The position numbers and the translations under genes are program-made. DNA of 42,269 nt, from the NCBI GenBank assembly GCA_937958815.1, contig CALGMR010000017.1:1-42269 (forward strand). The letters are read 5' to 3'. Positions 1 to 8,285 of the stretch are shown one piece after another. Within the stretch, counting starts at the first letter, position 1; each line of letters opens with the position of its first letter. Below the pieces are notes generated by a model. That model saw only the letters and a program-made list of their open reading frames with translations. It searched no databases and had not been told where the DNA came from. Origin of the DNA: an uncultured Rhizobiaceae group bacterium (GTDB taxonomy: Bacteria; Pseudomonadota; Alphaproteobacteria; Rhizobiales; Rhizobiaceae).

Positions 1-1
1 T

Positions 2-3000
2 GATGTGACGGTTGATGAAGACAGTTTTGTGGCTGGCAACATCATCAGTGATGACAATGGGTCTGGCGTTGACAGTGATCCTGAAGGGGATGCGCTGTCT
101 GTCACATCTGCTCAGGTTGATACGGATGGGGATGGCACACCGAACCCGATTGTATTGGGTGTTGCCACCACGATTGCCGACAATGGCGGTGAGCCGTTTG
201 GGGAACTGACCGTCAATGGTGACGGGTCTTACCTGTTCACTCCGGCCCCTGATTACACAGGCCCAGTGCCTCCAGTGACCTATGTGTTGAGCGATGGTGC
301 GTTGAATGACACAGCCACGCTGACGATTGTGATTGTCCCGGTCAATGACGCCCCTGTGGGTGCCGATGAGACATTCACGGTTGATGAAGACACAGCCACA
401 CCGCTCAACCCAACCCTGCCCACAGACGTGGACGATGCAGCAGTTGATTTGAGTATTCTTGTGACACAGATACCATCCCCGATTGAGGGCAGTATCAGTT
501 ACACGTTAGACGGTGGCGGAACGGCCGTTGTTTCAACAACAAGTGTTTTGTCGGTTTCAGAACTCCAGACACTCGAGTTCACATCTGCGCTAAACTATAC
601 CGGTGCCGTGACGAGTTTGAATTACATCGTAGCTGATGACGAGGGCGCGACAGGAACGGGCTCCATTGCAATTATGATCAATTCGGTTGCTGAAGCTCCA
701 ATTGCAGTCAACGACGGCCCGATTGCCACAGTTGAAGACACGCCAGTAAGCGGAAGCGTGATCGGCAATGATTCCGATCCTGATGGCGATGCAATAAGTG
801 TGACTGAGTTCACAGTGGCTGGAGTGATGGGAACCACACCAGCAGGCGGCACAGCTTTCATTCCTGGTGTCGGCACATTGGTGATTGAAACCAATGGTGA
901 TTTCACTTTCACACCGATCACTGATTATGTAGGCCCTGTACCAACGGCCACCTACACAGTTGAAGATGCAACCGGTCTCACTGCAACGGCTGATCTGACA
1001 TTTGCCGACATTACACCAGTAAATGATGCGCCTGATGCCTTCGACAATTCATACACAACACCGGAAGAAGTACTGCTTAACGGCAATGCTATTTTGGATG
1101 ATACCGGAACAGGCCTCGACATCGATGTAGATGGCGATGTGCTGTCCGTCTCGGCGTTCTCGATTGATGGTGAAACCGGTCCATTCTTTGTGGCGGTGCC
1201 CTATGTGATTTCAGGTGTTGGAGAATTTACGCTTCAACCAAATGGGGATTTCACGTTTGATCCAGCGATGGACTTTCATGGGTCCGTTCCGACAATCACC
1301 TACAGTGTGACAGATGGTGCAGGTGGCAGCGACAGCGCAGACCTGTTGATCACAGTAACACCTGCAAATGATGCACCATTGGCAACGGCTGCTCCTGCGA
1401 CAACCGCAGAAGATACGACAGTTGATGGGACAATTTTGATAACTGATGTTGATGGCGACATGGTCGTGGCTACACTGTTGTCCAACCCGACCAACGGCAT
1501 TGCTGACGTAAATCCGGACGGAACTTGGAGCTACACGCCCGTGCCCGACTTCAATGGCGCAGACAGTTTCGATGTGCTGGTTGACGATGGAAATGGCGGA
1601 ACCGACACCGTGTCAGTCTCTATAACCGTCACGCCAGTGGATGATGTTGCAGACGACAGCTTGCAAACCATCGAAGACACGCCAATCACAGCGAATGTGT
1701 TGACGGGTGAAAACACAGTTGGTGGTCTGGCAGGCGTCGGGGCAGACAGTTTCGAAGGTTTGCCTGTGATTACATCAGTGACGCAAGGCACGAATGGTTC
1801 TGTGACATTTACGGCAAATGGTGATGTGACATACACACCTGACCCAGACTTCCATGGTACAGACACATTCACTTACACAGTGATTTCGGGTGGAATTACT
1901 GAGACGGCTGACGTGGATGTGGTTATTGCACCAGGAAATGATGCGCCAACGGGTATTGCTCCACCACAGGTGACAGCAGAAGAAACACCTGTTGGTGGCA
2001 CTGTTATCATGAGTGACATTGATGGAGACCCCACAACTGCAACGTTGGACACTCCACCTGCAAATGGCTTGGCAGTGGTCAATCCAGATGGAACTTGGAC
2101 CTATACCCCAGCTCCTGATTTTGGGGGCGTCGATACCTTTACCGTCACGGTTGATGATGGAAATGGTGGAACAGCTTCTGTGCTTGTGGAAGTCACCGTC
2201 ATCGGTGTCAATGATGCACCAGACGCAACGACACAATCTCTGTTGGTGGTTCAAGATAATCCAACACCACTGAACATCACTTTGCCGACAGATGTTGATG
2301 ATGACGATGCAATCTTGCGGAGTCTCATTATGCAAGTGCCGTCATCGGCTCAAGGCACGTTGACTTATATTCCTGATGCAACACCTGCAGGCCCTGCGGT
2401 TGTCGTGTCTGCCGGCATTGTTTTATCAAATGCTGAATTGGCGACAATTGAGTTTACGGCTCAAACAGGGTTTCTTGGAACAGCTTCACCATTGGTGTTT
2501 ATTGCCGCCGATGATGAAAATGCGTCTGACACTGGCAGCCGTGGAACATATGAAATCGAAGTAGTCGATGCGCCATTGGTGACCGAGGCGAGCGAGCCAC
2601 CTCAAATCACACCGGAAGATACGCCGATCAATGGTTCAATTGACATATTGGGTGTGTATCCACCAACAACGGCTCTAACGACAGATGCTGTAAATGGTAC
2701 GGTAATTATCACTGATCCGATCACCGGTGACTACACCTACACGCCAAACCCAGATTACAACGGTCCGGATTCATTTACGGTCACCGTGTCCGACGGTGTG
2801 AACCCAGATGTTGTTGTCGTTGTGGATATCACCGTGACGCCAGTGGATGATACTCCGGTTCAAACAATGACTTTGATGGACGTTGATCTGGAAGACGGCG
2901 ACGTGGTCGAGATCGATCTTGCAACTTCATTTGATGATGTGGATTCACCGCTGACATACGATGTTGTTGGCTTGCCCGCTGGAATGACTTTCGATCCAGC

Positions 3001-4225
3001 CACCGGATTGGTGATGGGGACACTGCCCGCTGACAGCTCGCAATTTGGCCCCTACGCCATTACAGTAACAGTGACAGATGGTGTGAACCCGCCGATCGTT
3101 TCCACATTTGATATCAATGTCACAAACCCAGCACCAACGGGCGTCGACACGTCAGAAACCGTTATTGAAGAAGAAGTGGTTACGGTAGACGTGACCACTC
3201 TCATTCAAGACCGAGATGGTGATGCATTGACGTTTACCTCGCCCTCACTTCCGGTCTGGTTGACCCTCGATCCGGTGACTGGTGTTCTCACCGGAACGGC
3301 TCCAGAAGGATCCGCCGATGCAGGTCCAGTTGTTGTCGAAGTCATCGCTGATGATGGAGAAGGCGGCATTGTCTCAATCAATGTAACCATCACTCCGTTT
3401 GTGCCAAATGACCCGTATCAAACCAGCGATGCTTTCCCAGACGAACTGGAAGAAGAGCAAATCACGATTGTTGAACGAGAAGATCCGGTTGTGCCGTTTG
3501 TTGTTGATGCGGTGAACGAAATTAGTGATCTGAACGGCACTGATGCAGTTGATGGAGAGCATGGTATTATTGTCGATACGGTCGACGGCATTGATGAGTT
3601 GAATGCAACGCAGAATGCCGAGGGCGAAGACCCTGCTATTCTCAAAGCTGTACGCGCAATCGATGCTCTCAGAGAAGTTCACAGAGAGAATGGAACGCAC
3701 TCTTCTACAATCTACGAAGATTGGAATGTGGAAGGTCTAACTGGATTCTCATTGAAGTTTGGCTATTCAGAAGGTTATGGCGACGGTCTGACCGACGATA
3801 GCTCTGTTGGTGAACTGATCATTGAGACATATGTCAGACAGCGCATCTTGTTCATCGACGTAAACAACACGTTCAACCCTGAAACGCACGGCACTGTTCT
3901 GCGTTACGAAGTTAAGATGATGGATGGATCGCCGGTGCCAGATTGGGTGCGGATTGTGAGAGATGGTTTCATTGTGGCTGAACGCCCTGCCACCGAATTT
4001 GCTTTGGACTTGAAAATCTCAGCAATCATGTCAGATGGTGAAGTGGTGTCTCGCGGTGTTCGTATTGATGGCCCGACCGGAGAGATAAACCCATTGGAGC
4101 TCAAAGATACACCAGACAATCAAGCAGCGGGTTTTTCTGATCAATTGCGAAAGATCGCAGACAATCGTCCAGATGTCGTGATGTATGACAATGATGGAAA
4201 ACCTGTAGTTTGGGGTGCGAGATAG
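2..4225 (+). CDS. Giant cadherin/Ig-like tandem-repeat surface or secreted protein (C-terminal part)
   Basis: The frame is open to the left edge, so this is the C-terminal ~1407 residues of a longer protein; the GTG at 5 is only an internal codon. About nine repeats of 80-120 residues end in variants of 'VNDAP' and contain 'EDTP', 'DxDGD', 'DGTWTYTP' and 'DDGNGGT' signatures, as in cadherin-like/VCBS-type adhesin domains. They are rich in Asp, fitting calcium binding. Two putative-Ig (He_PIG-like) domains follow at roughly residues 945-1125, with 'LPAGMTFDPATG' and 'LPVWLTLDPVTG'. The last ~280 residues form a non-repetitive domain I do not recognise, ending in GAR with no LPXTG or obvious membrane anchor. 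Known for the class: very large adhesins, often exported by type I secretion. Function here is inferred as adhesion or biofilm. A stem-loop follows the stop. Confidence 0.85.
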   Translation, partial: DVTVDEDSFVAGNIISDDNGSGVDSDPEGDALSVTSAQVDTDGDGTPNPIVLGVATTIADNGGEPFGELTVNGDGSYLFTPAPDYTGPVPPVTYVLSDGALNDTATLTIVIVPVNDAPVGADETFTVDEDTATPLNPTLPTDVDDAAVDLSILVTQIPSPIEGSISYTLDGGGTAVVSTTSVLSVSELQTLEFTSALNYTGAVTSLNYIVADDEGATGTGSIAIMINSVAEAPIAVNDGPIATVEDTPVSGSVIGNDSDPDGDAISVTEFTVAGVMGTTPAGGTAFIPGVGTLVIETNGDFTFTPITDYVGPVPTATYTVEDATGLTATADLTFADITPVNDAPDAFDNSYTTPEEVLLNGNAILDDTGTGLDIDVDGDVLSVSAFSIDGETGPFFVAVPYVISGVGEFTLQPNGDFTFDPAMDFHGSVPTITYSVTDGAGGSDSADLLITVTPANDAPLATAAPATTAEDTTVDGTILITDVDGDMVVATLLSNPTNGIADVNPDGTWSYTPVPDFNGADSFDVLVDDGNGGTDTVSVSITVTPVDDVADDSLQTIEDTPITANVLTGENTVGGLAGVGADSFEGLPVITSVTQGTNGSVTFTANGDVTYTPDPDFHGTDTFTYTVISGGITETADVDVVIAPGNDAPTGIAPPQVTAEETPVGGTVIMSDIDGDPTTATLDTPPANGLAVVNPDGTWTYTPAPDFGGVDTFTVTVDDGNGGTASVLVEVTVIGVNDAPDATTQSLLVVQDNPTPLNITLPTDVDDDDAILRSLIMQVPSSAQGTLTYIPDATPAGPAVVVSAGIVLSNAELATIEFTAQTGFLGTASPLVFIAADDENASDTGSRGTYEIEVVDAPLVTEASEPPQITPEDTPINGSIDILGVYPPTTALTTDAVNGTVIITDPITGDYTYTPNPDYNGPDSFTVTVSDGVNPDVVVVVDITVTPVDDTPVQTMTLMDVDLEDGDVVEIDLATSFDDVDSPLTYDVVGLPAGMTFDPATGLVMGTLPADSSQFGPYAITVTVTDGVNPPIVSTFDINVTNPAPTGVDTSETVIEEEVVTVDVTTLIQDRDGDALTFTSPSLPVWLTLDPVTGVLTGTAPEGSADAGPVVVEVIADDGEGGIVSINVTITPFVPNDPYQTSDAFPDELEEEQITIVEREDPVVPFVVDAVNEISDLNGTDAVDGEHGIIVDTVDGIDELNATQNAEGEDPAILKAVRAIDALREVHRENGTHSSTIYEDWNVEGLTGFSLKFGYSEGYGDGLTDDSSVGELIIETYVRQRILFIDVNNTFNPETHGTVLRYEVKMMDGSPVPDWVRIVRDGFIVAERPATEFALDLKISAIMSDGEVVSRGVRIDGPTGEINPLELKDTPDNQAAGFSDQLRKIADNRPDVVMYDNDGKPVVWGAR

Positions 4226-4263
4226 CTTCGCAGTCTTGACGTCTTTGCAAGGAAGAATGGCTT

Positions 4264-4289
4264 TGGCGCAATCTGAACTGATTGCGCCA
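4264..4289 (+). terminator. Stem-loop after the giant repeat protein
   Basis: A perfect 10-bp stem (TGGCGCAATC pairing with GATTGCGCCA) with a 6-nt loop lies 38 nt after the stop codon. It is followed by TGCTTT, a poor T-tract, so it is a terminator candidate and could also be a 3'-end stabilising hairpin. Confidence 0.5.
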
Positions 4290-4432
4290 TGCTTTAAAGC
4301 TCGTTGACAGTTTTTTGGTGCCGAAACGCTTGTCTTTAGGCAGCAATGCAATATCCCTATGACATGAGTTTTTGCAAATAGGGTTCGAGCATCAATCGGC
4401 TCCGCGTTGCTATTTCAACTGGAGCTTTTGGT

Positions 4433-5698
4433 TTGGAAAAAATATCTTCAAAGAAAAGCAAACGTGTCGTCATCATTGGCGCAGGTATTGTTGGGGTCTC
4501 AACAGCCATATGGTTGCAACGCGCGGGTCATGACGTTGTGGTTGTCGATGCCAAAGGTCCGGCAAGTGGAACATCCTACGGAAATGCAGGAATATTAGCA
4601 TCCATCGCTATTGTTCCCGTGACAATTCCGGGGTTGATGTCCAAAGCCCCAACCATGTTGTTGAACAAAAAAAGCCCATTGTTCTTACGTTGGTCATATT
4701 TGCCAAAACTTATGCCGTTTCTGGCCAAATATCTGCCCCATACAAACGACGCTGACGTTAACAGAATTGCGGACGGCCTCACGCTCTTGTTGCAAGATTC
4801 AGCCGACCAACACCTGTCGTTGGCGAAAGGTACAGAAGCGGAAAGATATGTTGCTCCTGGCAACTATTGCTTCGGTTACGTCGACAAAGACGCTTTCGAT
4901 CAAGATTCTTATGGCTGGAACATCAGACGAGAGCGGGGATACAAATTCGAAGAAATGACAGGTGCCGAACTGGCACAATACGATCCGGCCCTCCAAGATG
5001 TTTTTGGCTATGGTGTTAAATGCCCCGAACACGGGCAAATAACCGACCCAGGCGCTTATGTGAAAGCACTGGCTGCTCATGTGGAAGAGCAAGGCGGAAC
5101 CTTCGTTCTGGAGGAAGTCAAAGACATCAAATTTGAAAACGGTGCAGCTGTTGGTGTGGTGACACCAAAGCAAAATATTGAAGCCGATGAGGTCGTCGTT
5201 GCAACTGGCATGTGGTCTGGCCCATTGGCAAAAAAATTGGGTGTCAAAGTCCCCCTGGAGGCTGAGCGCGGATATCATATTGAGTTCGTTAATCCATCCA
5301 TACAATTGAAATCTCCAATCATGGTGTCCTCTGGAAAATTTGCGATGACGCCCATGGAAGGTCGTCTTAGGTGTGCTGGAATTGTTGAGTTCGGTGGTCT
5401 GTCGGAAAAGAGAAGCCGAGCGCCGTTGGACCTTTTGAAAGAACAAGCGTTACAACTGTTGCCTGAACTGAAATACGACCGCATTGATGAATGGATGGGG
5501 TTTCGGCCTTCAACATCAGATTCACTGCCTGTTATTGGGGCAACTGAAAATTACAAGAATGTATGGCTGGGGTTTGGTCATCAACACATCGGTCTAACCG
5601 CTGGGCCAAAGACAGGGCGTTGGATTGCGCAAATGATCAATGGTGACAAACCAAATGTTGACCTTGAACCATTCTCGACACAACGGTTTTCCAGTTGA
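4433..5698 (+). CDS. FAD-dependent oxidoreductase, DadA (D-amino-acid dehydrogenase) type
   Basis: A 421-residue protein of the DAO/DadA flavoprotein fold. Residues ~12-37 form the Rossmann FAD-binding element (VVIIGAGIVGVSTAIWLQRA, then VVVVDA). The C-terminal 'GFRPSTSDSLPVIG' and 'GFGHQHIGLTAGPKTGR' are typical of small-subunit D-amino-acid dehydrogenases, which deaminate D-amino acids oxidatively at the membrane. The start is TTG: GGAG at 4421-4424 is 8 nt upstream, and no in-frame ATG precedes the FAD motif. The TSUP exporter gene starts 28 nt downstream, so co-transcription is likely. The substrate is not determinable; related families oxidise proline, hydroxyproline or sarcosine-like amines. 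Confidence 0.85.
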   Translation: MEKISSKKSKRVVIIGAGIVGVSTAIWLQRAGHDVVVVDAKGPASGTSYGNAGILASIAIVPVTIPGLMSKAPTMLLNKKSPLFLRWSYLPKLMPFLAKYLPHTNDADVNRIADGLTLLLQDSADQHLSLAKGTEAERYVAPGNYCFGYVDKDAFDQDSYGWNIRRERGYKFEEMTGAELAQYDPALQDVFGYGVKCPEHGQITDPGAYVKALAAHVEEQGGTFVLEEVKDIKFENGAAVGVVTPKQNIEADEVVVATGMWSGPLAKKLGVKVPLEAERGYHIEFVNPSIQLKSPIMVSSGKFAMTPMEGRLRCAGIVEFGGLSEKRSRAPLDLLKEQALQLLPELKYDRIDEWMGFRPSTSDSLPVIGATENYKNVWLGFGHQHIGLTAGPKTGRWIAQMINGDKPNVDLEPFSTQRFSS

Positions 5699-5726
5699 GC
5701 GGTGCTTTGCTGAAAGTTAGTTTTTG

Positions 5727-6470
5727 ATGATTGGAATTGAGCCGCTCGTGTTCAACTCGCTGTGGATTGCTGCCACAGTCCTTGTGATTGTGACCATAGG
5801 AGCCATCATTCAAGCAGGTCTCGGTATGGGGTTTGGTCTCACTGTGGCACCAGTGCTTGCCTTGGTTGACCCTGCATTGGTTCCCGCACCTGCACTGTTT
5901 CTTGGAATGTCCACGTCTTTTGTCGGTGCAATTGCTGAAAAACAAGAAATCGTTTGGCCAGAAGTGGGCATCGGCACACTTGGACGAACCACCGGGATTG
6001 CATTTGGGGCCATCCTGCTCACTTACATTACAGATCGATCCACATTCCAATTGGTGTTTGGAATATTGATAGCTTTGGCGGTGTCACTGTCTGTTGTTGG
6101 GTGGCGGGTCAAAATGTCAACGCGCAATCTATTGGGCATGGGTTGGATTTCGGGCTTTATGGGCGTCATCACATCTGTCGGTGCACCACCACTTGCGCTT
6201 ATCTATCAAAGCCGCGACGCAAAAAATTCTCGTCCCACTCTTGCAGCATTCTTTGCGATTGGGTGCGCCATGTCGTTGGCTGCACTCTATCTCTCAGGTT
6301 GGGCTGGCGTGGAACAATTCTGGCTGGCTTGCTTTATGGCACCAGCAGCTGTGTTGGGAACCTTGCTCGGCAACCGATTGAAGGGCAGGGTGAACACCAA
6401 CTACCGTCCGTATCTACTATCTGTTGCTGGAGTGGCTTCTGTGTTGTTGATTGTGCAAGGTCTCGCGTGA
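5727..6470 (+). CDS. TSUP family (TauE/SafE) sulfite/organosulfonate exporter-like membrane protein
   Basis: A 247-residue hydrophobic protein with about eight membrane segments. Glycine-rich inner repeats 'GAIIQAGLGMGFGLTVAPVLAL' (near residue 28) and 'GWISGFMGVITSVGAPPLALIY' (near residue 140) are the two TauE/SafE half-repeats. The family moves sulfite, sulfoacetate, taurine-derived or other small anions across the inner membrane. ATG 5727 is chosen over the adjacent in-frame TTG 5724. The stop TGA shares its A with the ATG of the next gene (TGATG), which indicates translational coupling with the BASS transporter. Substrate unknown. Confidence 0.82.
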   Translation: MIGIEPLVFNSLWIAATVLVIVTIGAIIQAGLGMGFGLTVAPVLALVDPALVPAPALFLGMSTSFVGAIAEKQEIVWPEVGIGTLGRTTGIAFGAILLTYITDRSTFQLVFGILIALAVSLSVVGWRVKMSTRNLLGMGWISGFMGVITSVGAPPLALIYQSRDAKNSRPTLAAFFAIGCAMSLAALYLSGWAGVEQFWLACFMAPAAVLGTLLGNRLKGRVNTNYRPYLLSVAGVASVLLIVQGLA

Positions 6471-7399
6471 TGTCTTTGCTCTTGCCTTTGCAGTGGTTGG
6501 CAAAATATGGCCGTCTGGTTTTGATTGCAGGACTGGTGGTGGGGGTTGCGTTTCCTGAGCTGGCTTTTGCCATGAAGTCTCACTTGGCAGAGATCATGAT
6601 CGGACTGTTGTTTTTTGCCGCTTTGCGGATTGGCCCAAAAGATGCGTTGGGTGACTTTTCAGGCATTAAGAAAACAATTGCCGTCATCATTCTTTACCAA
6701 TTGGTGTTGCCCTGTTTCATAATTTTCCTATTCCAACTTTTTGGTTGGACAGGAATGATCCCAGCCGCAATTGTATTGATGCTTGCTGCGTCTCCAATTT
6801 CTGGATCGCCCAATTTAACAATCATGGTGGGGGGCAATCCCGCGCCGTCATTGCGATTGCTGGTTCTCTCCACGGCCGCACTGCCATTGACAGTCATACC
6901 TGTTTTTGCATTTTTACAATTGTTTGGCTCGCCCGAAGCCGTCTTCATCGCTGCTCTTAAATTGCTGGCGATTATCGTTTTTTCTTCTGCAGCGGCTTTT
7001 CTTGTGCGGGCAACGGTTTTGAAAGAACCGAGTGCAGAAGCACTCTCAGCCATGGATGGGGTGTCGGCAATTTTGATGGCAGTTCTGGTTGTTGGGCTCA
7101 TGTCGGCCTTTGGCCCTGCGCTGTTTCAAAGTCCGTTATATTTGCTTCAAGTTCTGGCGATTGTGATTTGTTTGAACGTTCTTCTCCAAAGCGCTTCTCT
7201 GTTTGGTATGAAGCGCTTTTTAAAGAGCGAGCAACGGACGGCGTTTGCCATTGGTGCAGGAAATAGAAACATGGCTCTTTTTTTAGCCGCTCTGCCGTTG
7301 GAGGTCACAAACCCGCTTTTGCTTTATGTGGCGTGCTACCAAATTCCCATGTATTTGACGCCCTATATCATGGGCCGTTTTTACAAGCGTGAAGCTTAG
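6470..7399 (+). CDS. Bile acid:sodium symporter (BASS/SBF) family transporter
   Basis: A 309-residue inner-membrane protein with nine to ten hydrophobic segments. The first is at residues ~15-33; a conserved 'FAIGAGNRNMALFLAALP' segment lies near residue 255. The GNRN-x-x-L signature in the penultimate helices matches the sodium/substrate crossover region of the BASS family. These carriers import organic anions with Na+; the physiological substrate cannot be read from sequence. The start ATG is the one in the TGATG overlap with the upstream TSUP gene; the open frame extends further upstream only because it runs antiparallel to no stop, and that extension has no membrane character. Confidence 0.8.
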   Translation: MSLLLPLQWLAKYGRLVLIAGLVVGVAFPELAFAMKSHLAEIMIGLLFFAALRIGPKDALGDFSGIKKTIAVIILYQLVLPCFIIFLFQLFGWTGMIPAAIVLMLAASPISGSPNLTIMVGGNPAPSLRLLVLSTAALPLTVIPVFAFLQLFGSPEAVFIAALKLLAIIVFSSAAAFLVRATVLKEPSAEALSAMDGVSAILMAVLVVGLMSAFGPALFQSPLYLLQVLAIVICLNVLLQSASLFGMKRFLKSEQRTAFAIGAGNRNMALFLAALPLEVTNPLLLYVACYQIPMYLTPYIMGRFYKREA

Positions 7400-7587
7400 G
7401 GCGGGATTTGATTTTGGGATAAGCTGAATGCCTCCTGAATTCTGAGAAATAGCAATCTGTCTAATGTGGTTGATTTTATGGCGTGATTCTCGATGTTCTT
7501 AAGTTTTCCAGTCTGTCGGGCTTTCCTTTATCCCCGCTTCGTTTTGGCGAACCACCATGCTCGAACTTTCAAGCAGAGCATTGCTTT

Positions 7588-7914
7588 ATGGAAAACACTG
7601 ATCGTTTAAATCTCCCGTATTTGATGTCTGCACAGGCCCAAAAGCATGTGACGCATAATGAAGCTTTGCGCATGTTGGATGCACTTTTGCACCTTTCTGT
7701 CACATCGCGAGGGGCGTCAGTTCCACCAAGCGACCCAAAAGAAAGTGAAGCATTTTTGGTTGGTGCAAAAGCAACAGCTGCATGGCAGGGGCACGATGGT
7801 GAAGTTGCCGTTTTCGACGCCAGCACCGATGCGGGTAGTGTTATTCGAGCAGGCGTTTGTGAGCTTGGGGCTCCCAATTGGAGACTCGTGGGATATCGGA
7901 AGTTTGGTTGCTGA
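7588..7914 (+). CDS. DUF2793 domain protein, N-terminal part (probably frameshifted)
   Basis: A 108-residue product. Its first ~70 residues carry the DUF2793 signature 'RLNLPYLMSAQAQKHVTHNEALRMLDALL', 'PPSDPKESEAFLVGAKATAAWQGHDGE'. This family occurs in alphaproteobacterial prophage and gene-transfer-agent-like tail regions, often as the N-terminal module of a longer structural or receptor-binding protein. After 'GHDGEVAVFDAS' the usual Trp-rich continuation is missing, and the frame stops at 7912-7914. Reading continues convincingly in the next frame to 8266. ATG 7588 is chosen because the family motif begins a few residues later. No other phage gene lies beside it, so it is an isolated cargo gene. 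Confidence 0.65.
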   Translation: MENTDRLNLPYLMSAQAQKHVTHNEALRMLDALLHLSVTSRGASVPPSDPKESEAFLVGAKATAAWQGHDGEVAVFDASTDAGSVIRAGVCELGAPNWRLVGYRKFGC

Positions 7915-8266
7915 TTTTGGCACTCAACCTGCTGATTCTGCTGGGCGCAAAACGTTCGATCTTTCATCACCAATTGTTTTGTCACCAGGTTGGTATCTAA
8001 ACATGGTTGGCACAAATGGCGCAGGTGCGCAGGTTCGATATTGGAGGTGGATGACTCCCGGTCTTTTGAATTATGCACCGTTTGGTTCTGGTGGCAGTAG
8101 CGATTTTAGAACGAGTGGGCCAAGTACTTACATGCACAAGAATTCTATGGGGTCCGTTATCACTGGTGGTTTGCCACCCAGTTGGACATCAAACCCTGTT
8201 ATCGATCTCCTCACAACTGTCAGTTACGTCTATCAAATGATGCTACTAAAATGGACGCGTTGGTAG
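7863..8266 (+). pseudogene. C-terminal remnant of the DUF2793 gene in the +1 frame
   Basis: In the frame offset by one base, from about 7863 the text reads 'GSLVADFGTQPADSAGRKTF', then 'LSSPIVLSPGWYLNMVGTNG', and stops at 8266. The composition is that of a beta-rich phage tail-fibre or receptor-binding tail module ('LSPGWY' followed by a small-residue strand). It has no start codon of its own with a ribosome-binding site. I infer that one indel between ~7800 and 7900, for example near the GGGG run at 7865-7868, split a single DUF2793 protein of about 225 residues. A sequencing error would look the same. Confidence 0.5.
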
Positions 8267-8285
8267 GTTCATATGCTGCGTGGTT

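Noticed and set aside
1775..2335. Minus-strand open frame of 186 codons with many Cys/Trp/His within the giant repeat gene
   Set aside because: It is a shadow of the repetitive coding sequence on the plus strand; the composition is typical of antisense translation.
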